DNA of 64,000 bases from Limnothrix sp. RL_2_0 (GTDB taxonomy: Bacteria; Cyanobacteriota; Cyanobacteriia; Cyanobacteriales; MRBY01), in contig JAAUPR010000014.1 of the NCBI GenBank assembly GCA_012033055.1, positions 1-64,000 on the forward strand, in the 5' to 3' direction. Of this stretch, positions 18,547 to 30,550 are shown in pieces. The notes under the pieces are model-generated. The model was not told the DNA's origin. It ran no database searches and saw only the letters and a program-made list of their open reading frames with translations. Each line of letters starts with the position of its first letter. Position 1 is the stretch's first letter. The translations under genes were made by a program, and so were the position numbers.

Positions 18547-19221
18547 CTAGATTCTACCGTAATGGGCGATCGCCTTGTTTTTTTGCCATGCCCACATCTG
18601 GTCACCGTAGGAGAAATGCCACCATTCATTTTTGTGCTGTACGAAGCCTGTTTTTTCCATCACTGAGCGTAAAAGTAGGCGATTGGCATGGTATCGCTGT
18701 TCGATCGGGTTGGGAGAGTTCGCATAATAATCTGGGTGGGAGCGATCGCCGATCTCATCAATTTTACCGCCCATATCGAGGGGCTGATCATCATTTTGCA
18801 CTAGCGTAATATCCACCGCTGCGCCTGTGCTGTGGGGTGGAGGAGTCTCCACATTGTCGCTAGGAGCCGCCCAAAACCGATAGACATTTTCCCACACTTG
18901 TTTCGTCTCAGCCGCAGTCAGATGGCGATCGCCCTTCAACTCTGCGAACGTATAATCCACCATAAATTGCTGCACGGCGATGGGACGATAAGCGTCAAAA
19001 ATTTGAATACTCAGATCCCCATGAACCTTCTGTAAACAAACCTGCGCCGCAATCAAACGCTGCAACACCTTTTCCCGTAAAAAATAAGGATTCAGGCGAT
19101 CGCCATACACAGCACCCAGCGCCACATAAGGATGGGGAGTCACAATCGCAAACAGATCCGTCGGAATAGCCGTTAAAGGATCACCAGACTCAATAATCGG
19201 TATAGATTGATAAGGCTTCAT
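18547..19221 (-). CDS. D-alanyl-D-alanine dipeptidase (VanX/DdpX family, M15D)
   Basis: 224 residues with the zinc-site residues of VanX: H130 and D137 in HSTGAAVD, H202 in EWWHF, the catalytic base E199, and the stabilising R79 in DAYRP. The family hydrolyses D-Ala-D-Ala in vancomycin-resistant bacteria, and in others it recycles peptidoglycan dipeptides. With no van genes nearby, recycling or cell-wall turnover is the likely role. No signal peptide is visible, so it should be cytoplasmic. A ddl ligase making the same dipeptide lies 20 kb away in this window. Confidence 0.9.
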   Translation of the reverse strand: MKPYQSIPIIESGDPLTAIPTDLFAIVTPHPYVALGAVYGDRLNPYFLREKVLQRLIAAQVCLQKVHGDLSIQIFDAYRPIAVQQFMVDYTFAELKGDRHLTAAETKQVWENVYRFWAAPSDNVETPPPHSTGAAVDITLVQNDDQPLDMGGKIDEIGDRSHPDYYANSPNPIEQRYHANRLLLRSVMEKTGFVQHKNEWWHFSYGDQMWAWQKNKAIAHYGRI

Positions 19222-19257
19222 AGGTGGCGATGAGATAAAAACAGGTATGTCATGGAA

Positions 19258-19965
19258 TTAATCAGCAAGAGGCAAACGGCGAATAGCATCATTAGTGCCG
19301 ATCACCATCATCATTAGATTCTTATCAAGGCGTTGCTCCGGAGAAGGATTGATCTCGAAATTATCATCACTCCCCACCGCCAAAACATTCACCCCATAAT
19401 TTGCCCGTAACGATAACTCTGCTAACGTTTTACCGTGAAAGATCTCTGGAATCCGAATTTCCACAATACAGTGCTTATTATCAATATCAAATCGATCCAA
19501 AATCGACGGTCTCGTTAAAGTCATCGCCAACGCAGAACCCGCCTCATATTCCGGATACACAATCCGATCAGCACCAACCCGCTTCAGCAATTTGCCATGG
19601 ACTTCAGAAGAAGCCTTCGCCACCACATGCTCAACCCCCCCTTCCTTCACATTTAGAGTTGTTACGATACTTTCTTGGAGATAATTACCGATCGCCACAA
19701 TCACCGTATCAAATTCAAAGATCCCCGCTTGCCGCAGAGCCATAACCTCCGTAGAATCCAGCTGGACAGCATGGGAGACAATTTTTTCGGAGACCACCTT
19801 CGCCACTAATTTTTCATTAATATCCGTCCCCAGCACCTCGTAGCCCATGTCATGTAACTTTTCGCACACTGCTCGCCCAAAACGGCCTAAACCAACCACG
19901 GCAAACTGACGACTTTCTCGCTGCCGAAAGCCCTGAAACAGAAAATTCCAGTTGCGCAAATTCAC
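19258..19965 (-). CDS. ktrA: KtrA-like RCK regulatory subunit of K+ transporter
   Basis: 235 residues. The N-terminal RCK_N Rossmann domain has VGLGRFGRAV (24-33) and a following acidic strand end (TDIN), as needed for nucleotide binding. The C-terminal RCK_C domain runs from about 150 to 235. KtrA rings bind ATP/ADP and gate the KtrB membrane pore, so they control Na+-dependent K+ uptake. The ktrB gene lies directly upstream (85-nt gap, same strand), consistent with one operon. In Synechocystis the two genes are unlinked, so the pairing here is informative. Confidence 0.9.
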   Translation of the reverse strand: MNLRNWNFLFQGFRQRESRQFAVVGLGRFGRAVCEKLHDMGYEVLGTDINEKLVAKVVSEKIVSHAVQLDSTEVMALRQAGIFEFDTVIVAIGNYLQESIVTTLNVKEGGVEHVVAKASSEVHGKLLKRVGADRIVYPEYEAGSALAMTLTRPSILDRFDIDNKHCIVEIRIPEIFHGKTLAELSLRANYGVNVLAVGSDDNFEINPSPEQRLDKNLMMMVIGTNDAIRRLPLAD

Positions 19966-20050
19966 GTCTTGTCTTGCTCCGAAAATATAGGTAAGTGTGC
20001 TGAATGAGACTGGTCAAAAGACTGGTCAAAAAAAGTTGATCTTCAGGATA

Positions 20051-21385
20051 TTATCCCACGAGTAAATTTTCTTCGGGATAGTTTGTTTGGCTGGGGGGAG
20101 CCTCGCCAATTAATGCAGACATTAACAATAACACTCCGACTCGACCGCAATACATGGTGCAAATAATCACAACTTTACCAATGGCGGATAAGCTCGCGGT
20201 GATGCCTGTGGAAAGGCCGACGGTGGCAAAGGCGGAGATAACTTCAAACAAAATTTGGATCAGGTCTATTTCTGGGTTGGCGAAGGAAATAATGGCTGTG
20301 GCAATGGTGATGACGGTGGCGGAACCGAAGACTACAGCAATGGCTTTAATCACGATGTTGTAGGCAATTTCCCGGCGGTAAATGGTGACGCGATGGCGAC
20401 CCCGTAAGACTGATTTGGTGCAGTTGGCGAGGATACTGAGGGTGGTGGTTTTGATGCCGCCTCCGGTGCCGCTAGGGCTAGCGCCGATGAACATGAAGCC
20501 CATGGTGATAAAGAGTCCAGCGGTGGTCATTTGGCCGATGTCGATGCTATTAAATCCGGCGGTACGGGTTGTAACGGACTGGAACCAAGCGGCGATCGCC
20601 TTTTCCCCCCAGGTCATATTGGCCACGGTAGCGGGGTTAGCCCATTCCACAAACAGAAAGGCGATCGTCCCCAGACCAAGAAGCCACAGGGTTGTCATTG
20701 TCACCACCTCGAAATTAAGCGAAAAAGTAAAACGGCGGGTTTTCCCTTGCAACCGATGGCGTACCCAAAGATAAAACTCAATAATTACTTCATAGCCAAT
20801 CCCACCGCCGATAATCAGCATTGAGATCGCTAGATTGACAATGATTGACTCGTGATATCCCACCAGACTATTCGAAAAAATACTAAACCCCGCATTATTC
20901 CAAGCACTGATGCTATGGAAAATTGAGAGCCACAACCCCTGCGACAATCCAAAATCCTGACTAAATCGGGTGAACAATAAAAAGACCCCTGTCAATTCAC
21001 CGATTAGGGTCGTCGCCATGATGGAAATGATCAGGGTGCGTGTGCCTTGGTTGTAGGGCTGATCGAAGGATTCTTTGATAGCAAATTTTTGCGCTAAATC
21101 AAATCGCCGCCCAATCAGCAGCATCAATACGGTCGAGAGGGTCATATAGCCCAATCCACCGACTTGGATCAGTAATAAAATGATGCACTGCCCAAAGGTC
21201 GAAAAAACCGTGCCAGTATCCACCACAATTAACCCCGTCACACAGACCGCCGAAGTGGAGGTGAATAGGGCAACGAGGGGATCATTCCAAGCGCCAGAAG
21301 CCATGGAAAAAGGCAGGGTTAGCAGTAAGGCTCCGAGTAAAATAGCGCCAAGGAATCCAAGGCAAATGGTTCTGGCGATCGTCAT
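20051..21385 (-). CDS. ktrB: KtrB-like K+ transporter pore subunit (TrkH/KtrB family)
   Basis: 444 residues, strongly hydrophobic, with four pore-loop repeats. Their filter glycines are visible in SAVCVTGL, SAWNNAGFS, TTRTAGFNS and FATVGLSTG. This fourfold M1-P-M2 layout defines the Trk/Ktr/HKT superfamily. It forms the plasma-membrane K+ channel-like subunit that works with KtrA, important for osmotic stress response in salt-tolerant cyanobacteria. Start ATG 21385. Next gene downstream is ktrA. Confidence 0.93.
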   Translation of the reverse strand: MTIARTICLGFLGAILLGALLLTLPFSMASGAWNDPLVALFTSTSAVCVTGLIVVDTGTVFSTFGQCIILLLIQVGGLGYMTLSTVLMLLIGRRFDLAQKFAIKESFDQPYNQGTRTLIISIMATTLIGELTGVFLLFTRFSQDFGLSQGLWLSIFHSISAWNNAGFSIFSNSLVGYHESIIVNLAISMLIIGGGIGYEVIIEFYLWVRHRLQGKTRRFTFSLNFEVVTMTTLWLLGLGTIAFLFVEWANPATVANMTWGEKAIAAWFQSVTTRTAGFNSIDIGQMTTAGLFITMGFMFIGASPSGTGGGIKTTTLSILANCTKSVLRGRHRVTIYRREIAYNIVIKAIAVVFGSATVITIATAIISFANPEIDLIQILFEVISAFATVGLSTGITASLSAIGKVVIICTMYCGRVGVLLLMSALIGEAPPSQTNYPEENLLVG

Positions 21386-21450
21386 AGTGGTTTGCAGGGG
21401 GCGGGCAGTAGAAATCCTTCAAGGCATAGCTTAGACATATCGGTTATTTG

Positions 21451-22443
21451 TTAGGAACGAAAGGTGGCGAGGAGTTTGCGTAATTCTAATTTGAGTTGAA
21501 TCAGCAGGGGATTTTTTCTTTTTAGGGTGATATTGGGGGGATATTTTGCTTTGTAGTCGAAAAAGAAATTCACTTCTCGGAGAATCTTTTCCAATCTGGG
21601 CAGGATGGCAGCTTCGGAGTATTCATGTAATAAATGGCCTTTAGTGGAGGAGTGGAGCGGATTTTCTAGGGCTTTTAGAATGCGATCGCCGTCATATTCC
21701 ACAGAGTAAGTGCTAATTTTCTGGCAATTGAAACCGGGATCTAGATAATCGGCCAAGGCTCCGTTGACGCTCACAAAGACCTGACAACCGCAGGCGATCG
21801 CCTCTAGGGGTGGCAACCCAAACCCCTCACTAACCGCATTATTATTCCAATATTCTGCCGAGTCATAGAGATAAATTTTACTCCGATTAAACAGCTCACT
21901 GAGATCCGGCACAAACCGATTCACCACCTCCACCCGACAGCGTTTTTTTAGTTCTGGAATCAATTTTTCAAGCACATAACTCGAAGTTTTGCGGGTCTGC
22001 ACCAACACATCAATATCTCGCTCTAAATGACGATTTTGAAAAATAGGCGAAATTTGGTTCGGCAGATGAAAAATCGGATTGTTCGGCGCTTGCTGTCCCC
22101 AATAACCCATCGAATTGCGGCTAACCGTCCAAATGGGAATCGAGCTGGGCAGTCGAAAGTTGTAACCCGTACTGTGGGCATGGTAGACCACATGGTGATC
22201 CCGCAATCTTTTGACCAAACGCGGCACATCAAAGCCCCAACTGACCACAAAAATCGCCGTTTGCGGATTCAGTTGATCCAATAATTCCGGCAAAAATAGA
22301 TGGTCTGCTTCTTTCTCGCGATAGGTGACGAGGTGAGACGTTTGTATTTTTTTCGCCAATTCGTAGGTCTGGATTTCTGCGGAGAGACCACCGCTGGCAA
22401 ATTTTTTGCTCGTGCCGGGTACTAAAAAATATAGGGGACGCAT
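21451..22443 (-). CDS. Glycosyltransferase, GT4-like
   Basis: 330 residues starting MRPLYFLVPGTSKKFASGG (a Gly-rich donor loop near the N-terminus) and carrying SEGFGLPPLEAIACGC at about 205-220, the E-x7-E nucleotide-sugar motif of GT4-type retaining glycosyltransferases. No membrane span. The basic C-terminus (KRKNPLLIQLKLELRKLL) could contact the membrane. Acceptor and sugar unknown; cell-surface polysaccharide or glycolipid synthesis is likely. It precedes ktrB on the same strand by 65 nt, but I see no functional link. Confidence 0.85.
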   Translation of the reverse strand: MRPLYFLVPGTSKKFASGGLSAEIQTYELAKKIQTSHLVTYREKEADHLFLPELLDQLNPQTAIFVVSWGFDVPRLVKRLRDHHVVYHAHSTGYNFRLPSSIPIWTVSRNSMGYWGQQAPNNPIFHLPNQISPIFQNRHLERDIDVLVQTRKTSSYVLEKLIPELKKRCRVEVVNRFVPDLSELFNRSKIYLYDSAEYWNNNAVSEGFGLPPLEAIACGCQVFVSVNGALADYLDPGFNCQKISTYSVEYDGDRILKALENPLHSSTKGHLLHEYSEAAILPRLEKILREVNFFFDYKAKYPPNITLKRKNPLLIQLKLELRKLLATFRS

Positions 22444-22591
22444 AGCTGGGGAGTTCGGGAGTATCTAAAAATATACTGCTGTTGGGACTCATCACTCTGG
22501 CGATCGCCGCTAATTGATCAGCCCTGACCCATCAAAATAAATCATAAACAAAGCAGTTTTCAGAATATTCCCACATTATTAAAAGCTATTC

Positions 22592-23377
22592 TCAGCGGAT
22601 TTCACAAAAATAGTAAAGCCATTCATCGGCAGTCAAAGCACGATCATGATTATCTTTAATTTCTAAGCCACTTTGCCAAGAATAAACCTCAACATTATTA
22701 AAGCTTTTTTCTAATTGAAGCACTTGATCTTGGACGCGAATGTAATAGGTCTTAAGGCGAAAATTGTGGGATTCGTCTCTGATAATTAAATACTTTGATG
22801 AGGCTAGTTTTTTCTGCGTGATGGACAAATTACATAGTTTGAGCAAAGCTAGCATCACTAAATTTGTATAGGTGTTAAGGGGATTGAAACTGATTTTTGT
22901 TCGCCACTGAAATCCCTTTTCCATAACCTGAAGATTGTGACTAGAAAATAAAACATAGCAATTTGGTCTGCCAATACGTTTAATCTCTTGGAAAATTTTG
23001 AGGCGATCGCCATGATCTACGTAGTCAATACCGTTAAAACTAAACAGAATAAAATCGAAAGAATTGTCAGCAAATTCTGCCATATTTCTTGCGTCACCCA
23101 CAGAGAAATTGAAACGAGTCTGTGACTGTTCAAATCTTCTTTTGCACGCTTCGATCATCGCCGCAGAATAATCAATCCCGACATAGGATTTTACCAACGG
23201 TGCAAAATGTTGGGTCGTGCGACCACCACCCACGCCAATATCGAGCATATCCATGGTGGATAACTGCGGTCGTAGTCGTTCTAAAATTATTTTTTCAGCA
23301 GGTTGGAGGAGTTGAAGTTGCTCGTAATAATTGACGATATTTGCAGCGCTATAGGTTGTCTGATTCTGATTGGTCAT
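22592..23377 (-). CDS. Class I SAM-dependent methyltransferase
   Basis: 261 residues. Motif I MLDIGVGGGRTTQHF (44-58), an acidic motif II end (YVGIDYS), and a motif IV region FDFILFSFNGIDYVD. The substrate-binding C-terminal part is basic and aromatic (KTYYIRVQDQVLQLE) and does not match a family I can name. It probably methylates a small molecule or a sugar, given the neighbouring glycosyltransferase, but that is a guess. Start ATG 23377 is compatible with the usual length. Confidence 0.82.
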   Translation of the reverse strand: MTNQNQTTYSAANIVNYYEQLQLLQPAEKIILERLRPQLSTMDMLDIGVGGGRTTQHFAPLVKSYVGIDYSAAMIEACKRRFEQSQTRFNFSVGDARNMAEFADNSFDFILFSFNGIDYVDHGDRLKIFQEIKRIGRPNCYVLFSSHNLQVMEKGFQWRTKISFNPLNTYTNLVMLALLKLCNLSITQKKLASSKYLIIRDESHNFRLKTYYIRVQDQVLQLEKSFNNVEVYSWQSGLEIKDNHDRALTADEWLYYFCEIR

Positions 23378-23576
23378 GAAATTCTCATCTGTTCTCCAAG
23401 GACTAAGCAGCTCAGTGCCGTTGATGCTCTTGGAGAAAATGAGACACCAATAAATTTATGGGAAGTTTATGCACTCCTATTGTGAAAACAACTATTTAGC
23501 AGCAAAAAATATCGACTGTTACTCAGCAATAAAAACGTAATAAAACCGTCTTTTATTCAGTAAAAAATAGAACCGC

Positions 23577-23612
23577 ATTTAGTTGTGAATTTAGTTGTGA
23601 ATTTAGTTGTAA
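23577..23612. repeat. Three tandem 12-bp repeats
   Basis: ATTTAGTTGTGA repeated twice exactly and a third time with one change (final GA to AA). It sits between the two methyltransferase genes, ending 3 nt after the downstream stop position of the 23616 gene. Likely a slippage product; no function is evident. Confidence 0.85.
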
Positions 23613-23615
23613 TTT

Positions 23616-24818
23616 TTAGCTGTTGGCAAGGCTCAACATAATTAATTGCCGTTTTTGGAGCGATCGCACAGCGTCGAGGTCAAAACCTAAAGTTTGGCTA
23701 ATGTCACCAACGGTTTTCGTGCCGTCACAGGCTTCCATAAAGGCAAATTCGGCATCGGTCAGCGAAACTAATCCGTAATCGATATCAAATAATGATTTAC
23801 TAGGCCAACCGTTGAGACAGGGCTGTACTTCGGCGATCGCCCCAGCAAGGAGATCATCTGCTGACCAATCGGTGATTTCGATGGGCGGTTTTGCGAGGAA
23901 AAATTCGTAATGGCTAATGTTGGTGTCGAGGAGTTCGATCAGGCGGTAACGGGAACGCTCATCCAAATCTTTTGCCCGTTCGATTAATTCGGGTTCTTGC
24001 CCAACGAGGCGATCTAGATCCCAGAATGCTGGATTAGAAAAACCGAGGAATTCCAAACCGGAGGCATCGATCAACTCAAACAGAGTCTTAACGTTATAGT
24101 TCACTTCCTGAGGATGGACATACATATCGGCAAAGGAGGCATCACGATGATTTTCGAGCGACCACCGTTCTTTGTCATATTTCACAAGGCGACTATTTTC
24201 GGGCAGACTCCCAAAGATTTGCCGTCCCACTTTTACGCCATCGACGAAATCACCGCGTTTATCCCCCTGTAATAGGGCGATCGCCTCCTGCATCAATTGA
24301 ATTTCCCAGCGACCCAATTCCGCATAAACAAAAATATGGAACAGTCCCCCCGGCGCTAATTTTTTCGCTAAAGCCTGAATGCCCTGAATCGGATCCGGCA
24401 TGTGATGTAACACACCGACACAGTTAATTAGATCAAATTCCCCCTCCAACTCTCCCGCTTGTTCGATGGGGAGACGCTGAAACGAGACTGGCGCTTGGTG
24501 ATCTTGGCGCACACCCGACTGTTGACAACGCTTTTCGGCGACTTCTAAAGCCCCTTCACTAAGATCGATCCCCACAATTTCGGCTTGGGGATTGAGATGT
24601 AGCAAATACTCCGTGCCAACGCCTGTCCCACAGCCCGCATCGAGAATGCGAACATTTTGCCGATCCGGTTTACGACCCGTACAAAAATTGTGGGCAGACT
24701 GCCAGTGCCAGCGCCAGTTGTACCCCGGTGGCGGCTCATTCAGTAACGGCTCCGGTGGGAAAGGGTAGGCATTATAAAGATTGCGGACAGCCTGCTGACG
24801 GGCTTGGGATGAACTCAT
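23616..24818 (-). CDS. SAM-dependent methyltransferase with C-terminal extension
   Basis: 400 residues. An N-terminal YNAYPFPPEPLL segment precedes motif I ILDAGCGTGVGTEYL (about 58-72), then VGIDLSEGAL and a post-II segment NCVGVLHHMPDP typical of UbiE-like methyltransferases. Residues about 300-400 form an extra domain ending with a winged-helix-like stretch (TKTVGDISQTLGFDLDAVRSLQKRQLI), rather like the tail of some PqqD/cofactor-binding modules. I recall similar cyanobacterial proteins without a known substrate. The start ATG 24818 gives the conserved N-terminus. Confidence 0.85.
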   Translation of the reverse strand: MSSSQARQQAVRNLYNAYPFPPEPLLNEPPPGYNWRWHWQSAHNFCTGRKPDRQNVRILDAGCGTGVGTEYLLHLNPQAEIVGIDLSEGALEVAEKRCQQSGVRQDHQAPVSFQRLPIEQAGELEGEFDLINCVGVLHHMPDPIQGIQALAKKLAPGGLFHIFVYAELGRWEIQLMQEAIALLQGDKRGDFVDGVKVGRQIFGSLPENSRLVKYDKERWSLENHRDASFADMYVHPQEVNYNVKTLFELIDASGLEFLGFSNPAFWDLDRLVGQEPELIERAKDLDERSRYRLIELLDTNISHYEFFLAKPPIEITDWSADDLLAGAIAEVQPCLNGWPSKSLFDIDYGLVSLTDAEFAFMEACDGTKTVGDISQTLGFDLDAVRSLQKRQLIMLSLANS

Positions 24819-27794
<2,976 letters not shown>

Positions 27795-27860
27795 TCGTTT
27801 CTTAGCGAGTTTATCGTCAATTTTGATGCTCGCTAGTTTCTACTCAGACAATTCCAATTG

Positions 27861-27894
27861 AAAAAATCTCCTCGGGATTCTGGGGAGATTTTTT
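27861..27894 (+). terminator. Terminator of apcE
   Basis: An 11-bp perfect stem AAAAAATCTCC / GGAGATTTTTT with the T-run forming its 3' side, 66 nt after the apcE stop. It could also act on transcripts coming from the other strand. Confidence 0.88.
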
Positions 27895-27976
27895 ATTTAT
27901 TTAGATAATGTTGCAAGCTAAACTTCGGACTAATTTCAATTGGTTGACTGAAAATTGGGATGTGACCTAGCCAATC

Positions 27977-29167
27977 CTATGCCCAATCACTCTGCGATCG
28001 CTCTGCTACAACCCGCTTATAAATCACTTCCGTCTCAACCGCTAATTTCCCCCAGTTGAAACGCTTTGGCAAATCTGCATAGGCTTTATCGACCATCGTT
28101 TGGGCATAGTCGGGATGTTGGAGCACTTCGAGGATGCCCCAAGCTAAAGAACTAGCCACATTTGTATAGGTGACAATGCCTGTTTCACCATGGGTGACCA
28201 CTTCCGGCAATCCGCCAGTATTTGATACGACTACAGGTACAAGGGCGGCAAAACTCTCTAGAACAACAATGCCGAATGGTTCATATAAACTTGGAAAAAC
28301 AGCGCAGTCGGCGATCGTTTGGAATTTATCGAGGTCTTCGTCAGACATAAACCCCGTAAAATAACACTGCTTTGCAATGCCTAAATTCCAAGCCTGTTCT
28401 TGTAAATAGCCATTTTCACCGCCCCCAATAATGACAAATTTCACGGCACTACGCATCACTTCCAGAATTCGAGGTGCTGCGTTTAGTAAGACATTAACTC
28501 CTTTTTCATAGGTCATCCGCCCAACGTAATAAACAATTTTTTGATCATCGGGAGCGAAGCGGCGGCGAAATTCTTGGCGATCAAATGTTTTTGAATGTTG
28601 CTTTTTTTCAGGGCGAATACCATTAAAAATAACGTCGATTTTTTGCCATGGTGTCTGTAATGCTCGGACAAGTTCGTGGCGCATGTATTGAGTGCAGACA
28701 ATAACCCGCCATGCTTCGTTGGCTAGGTTTGTTTCTCGGCGAGAAATATATGCATGGGTGTCGGTATGAATGCCATTGTGTCGGCCGTATTCTGTAGCGT
28801 GAATAGTGGCAATCAAGGGGATTTTAAATAAATGTTTGAGGGCGATCGCCGCCTTTCCCACCAGCCAATCATGGGCATGAATGACATCAAAGCCCACCGA
28901 CCCGGAAACTAAAGTTTCCCCATAAGCCAGCATTTCAGCGTTCATCTGATCGACCCACAGAAAAAAATCATCCTGCTCCGGCACCATCACCCGATGCACG
29001 ACAATACCTTCTACTACCTCTTGAGCCGCCGCCTCTTTACTCTGGATAGTCACAAGGTGAACCTGATGACCTAACTTCACAATCTCCGGATACAACTCCC
29101 CCACATGGCGAGCAATACCACCCACAACCCTAGGGGGAAATTCCCAACTCAACACTAAAATCCGCAT
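27977..29167 (-). CDS. GT4 glycosyltransferase (glycogen-synthase-like)
   Basis: 396 residues. The N-terminus MRILVLSWEFPPRVVGGIARHV is the donor-side loop seen in glycogen synthase-like GT4 enzymes. HAHDWL (about 97-102), YVGRMTYEKG (about 220-229) and SLYEPFGIVVLESFA (E-x7-E, about 293-307) complete the GT-B fold. No membrane span. Such cyanobacterial proteins are often annotated as glycogen synthase or trehalose/mannosyl transferases; it is too short and divergent for me to call it GlgA. It lies 82 nt past the apcE terminator, convergent with apcE. Confidence 0.87.
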   Translation of the reverse strand: MRILVLSWEFPPRVVGGIARHVGELYPEIVKLGHQVHLVTIQSKEAAAQEVVEGIVVHRVMVPEQDDFFLWVDQMNAEMLAYGETLVSGSVGFDVIHAHDWLVGKAAIALKHLFKIPLIATIHATEYGRHNGIHTDTHAYISRRETNLANEAWRVIVCTQYMRHELVRALQTPWQKIDVIFNGIRPEKKQHSKTFDRQEFRRRFAPDDQKIVYYVGRMTYEKGVNVLLNAAPRILEVMRSAVKFVIIGGGENGYLQEQAWNLGIAKQCYFTGFMSDEDLDKFQTIADCAVFPSLYEPFGIVVLESFAALVPVVVSNTGGLPEVVTHGETGIVTYTNVASSLAWGILEVLQHPDYAQTMVDKAYADLPKRFNWGKLAVETEVIYKRVVAERSQSDWA

Positions 29168-29258
29168 TTACATAACTCCACAAAATACATTGCAGAAAGT
29201 AACGTTATCGACTTGAAACGAAGCGCTTAAAGAAATCTCACAGAACTCCCATTCCACC

Positions 29259-29287
29259 TGAACAAACGCTCTTGGATCCTCTACAAT
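29259..29287 (+). promoter_or_regulatory. Candidate sigma-70-type promoter of yfr1
   Basis: TGAACA (29259-29264), a 17-nt spacer and TACAAT (29282-29287), placing a start near 29294, just before the Yfr1 5' stem. Confidence 0.6.
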
Positions 29288-29293
29288 GAGAGT

Positions 29294-29386
29294 GGGCAAA
29301 AACTTATTCGATTAAGAACAAAAGTTTTTGTTCACTCCTCACACCATATTTCGTCCGAGTCGCCATAGTATTCGGACGTTTTTTTT
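29294..29386 (+). ncRNA. yfr1: Small regulatory RNA Yfr1
   Basis: Three parts match Yfr1 architecture. First, a 5' stem (CAAAAACTT 29297-29305 with AAGTTTTTG 29322-29330). Second, the ultraconserved single-stranded 11-mer ACTCCTCACAC at 29334-29344. Third, a terminator hairpin CGTCCGA / TCGGACG (29352-29358, 29372-29378) with eight T. A TACAAT -10 box lies upstream. Yfr1 is a trans-acting sRNA found across cyanobacteria, known to pair through this motif with outer-membrane porin mRNAs in Prochlorococcus. It is reported to sit near trxA in many genomes, and trxA follows here on the same strand. The exact 5' end is estimated. Confidence 0.88.
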
Positions 29387-29650
29387 GCCAAATGCAGGGG
29401 TAATAACAGAAATTGTGCCATGCAAAAGTTTTCGCAAAGGAGCTTCATAAAGCTAGTTCTTTAAGGTAATAGTCATCCCTGACGATATTTTTTAGATCCT
29501 AGCATTGCCCTACTCCCCGGCTCTAGTAAAAATTGCGAAACGCAAAATTTTCTATCATTTTGATGAATACAGATTAAGCGGGATTAGTGAGTATGCTAGA
29601 ATCCGTTAGTATTCTCAGCAACATCTTGTATTAATTAGGAATTAAGAGGC

Positions 29651-29974
29651 ATGTCAAACACTGCCGCCGTCACAGACGCGAGCTTTCAAGAAGAAGTCCT
29701 AGAGAGCGACGTACCTGTTCTTGTCGACTTTTGGGCCCCTTGGTGTGGTCCTTGTCGTATGGTTGCTCCTGTGGTAGAGGAGATTGCCGGTCAATATGAG
29801 GACAAAATCAAGGTATTCAAATTGAACACGGATGAAAATCCGGGCGTTGCCAGCGAGTACGGCATCCGTAGTATCCCCACTCTGATGCTCTTTAAGGGCG
29901 GCAAGAAGGTTGATATGGTTGTGGGTGCTGTGCCGAAAACAACCCTTGCATCGGCGATCGATAAGCAACTTTAA
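29651..29974 (+). CDS. trxA: Thioredoxin, m-type
   Basis: 107 residues with active site WCGPCRM (31-37), buried Asp (VDFWAPWC, D26), and cis-Pro in SIPTLMLF (about 75). It is the general dithiol reductant, probably reduced by ferredoxin-thioredoxin reductase in light. It regulates Calvin-cycle enzymes and releases CP12 complexes; cp12 is also in this window. AAGAGG (29645-29650) lies directly before the ATG. TATGCTAGAAT (29592-29602) may contain a -10 element. Independent of Yfr1, whose terminator lies 264 nt upstream. Confidence 0.96.
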   Translation: MSNTAAVTDASFQEEVLESDVPVLVDFWAPWCGPCRMVAPVVEEIAGQYEDKIKVFKLNTDENPGVASEYGIRSIPTLMLFKGGKKVDMVVGAVPKTTLASAIDKQL

Positions 29975-30050
29975 GGCGATCGCCTGATTTTATTGGAAAA
30001 TGTTTTAACTAAATATTTTTTATCTACTAAGCCCTGGTCCCTGACTGGGG

Positions 30051-30518
30051 CTATTGTTTGTCTGGTGTTGAAGCACCTGGAGGTTGGGTGGCGATCGCCT
30101 TCAGCTTGGCATAGGTCTCTAACCCGGGAAAATCCGGCTGAAAAGATCGAATTTCTACAGTTTTAGTCAGTTGGGGCATCTCAGGGCTAAGTTCTTCAGG
30201 TGGTGCTGTCGATGACTCCAATTTAGAACAGATCAGCGTTTCAAAATCGGGATCAAAGTTCGTTTGTACCGCACCCTTTTTGTGCCATTGCCTCAAGATC
30301 TCTGCCACAGAAACGGTCTTGTAGCGCCCTCGATACAATGCTTCTAAAGTCGCTGGCCTTAGCCATTCAACGGGATAGGTCTGTTGCCAATGTGCGACAA
30401 CCGCAGTGGTTTCTTGTCCCCCTAGATCGAAGCCATAATGCTGGAGTAAAGCCGTCGTCTCGGCGATCGCCGCCATTATTATTTTTTCCTCCATCAAGTC
30501 CCCCGGATCTAGAGCCAA
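30051..30518 (-). CDS. Conserved-type hypothetical protein
   Basis: 155 residues. The N-terminal 90 are helical (LLQHYGFDLGGQETTAVVAHW; RPATLEALYRGRYKTVSVAEIL) and may be a small regulatory or adaptor domain. The C-terminal third is Pro/Glu-rich and probably disordered, except for FQPDFPGLETYAKLKAIA, which could be a binding peptide. Alternative starts exist at ATG 30494 and 30476; GGGGGAC and GAGGAAA precede them. Third gene of a minus-strand run (GNAT, unknown, this). I recognise no family. Confidence 0.65.
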   Translation of the reverse strand: MALDPGDLMEEKIIMAAIAETTALLQHYGFDLGGQETTAVVAHWQQTYPVEWLRPATLEALYRGRYKTVSVAEILRQWHKKGAVQTNFDPDFETLICSKLESSTAPPEELSPEMPQLTKTVEIRSFQPDFPGLETYAKLKAIATQPPGASTPDKQ

Positions 30519-30550
30519 CCCAATCTAAAGTATCAGTAGCAGATACCCCA

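Noticed and set aside
17577-18629. Longer start of the unknown gene overlapping the dipeptidase
   Set aside because: The extra 35 residues lie inside the dipeptidase reading region and have no support. ATG 18524 is preferred.
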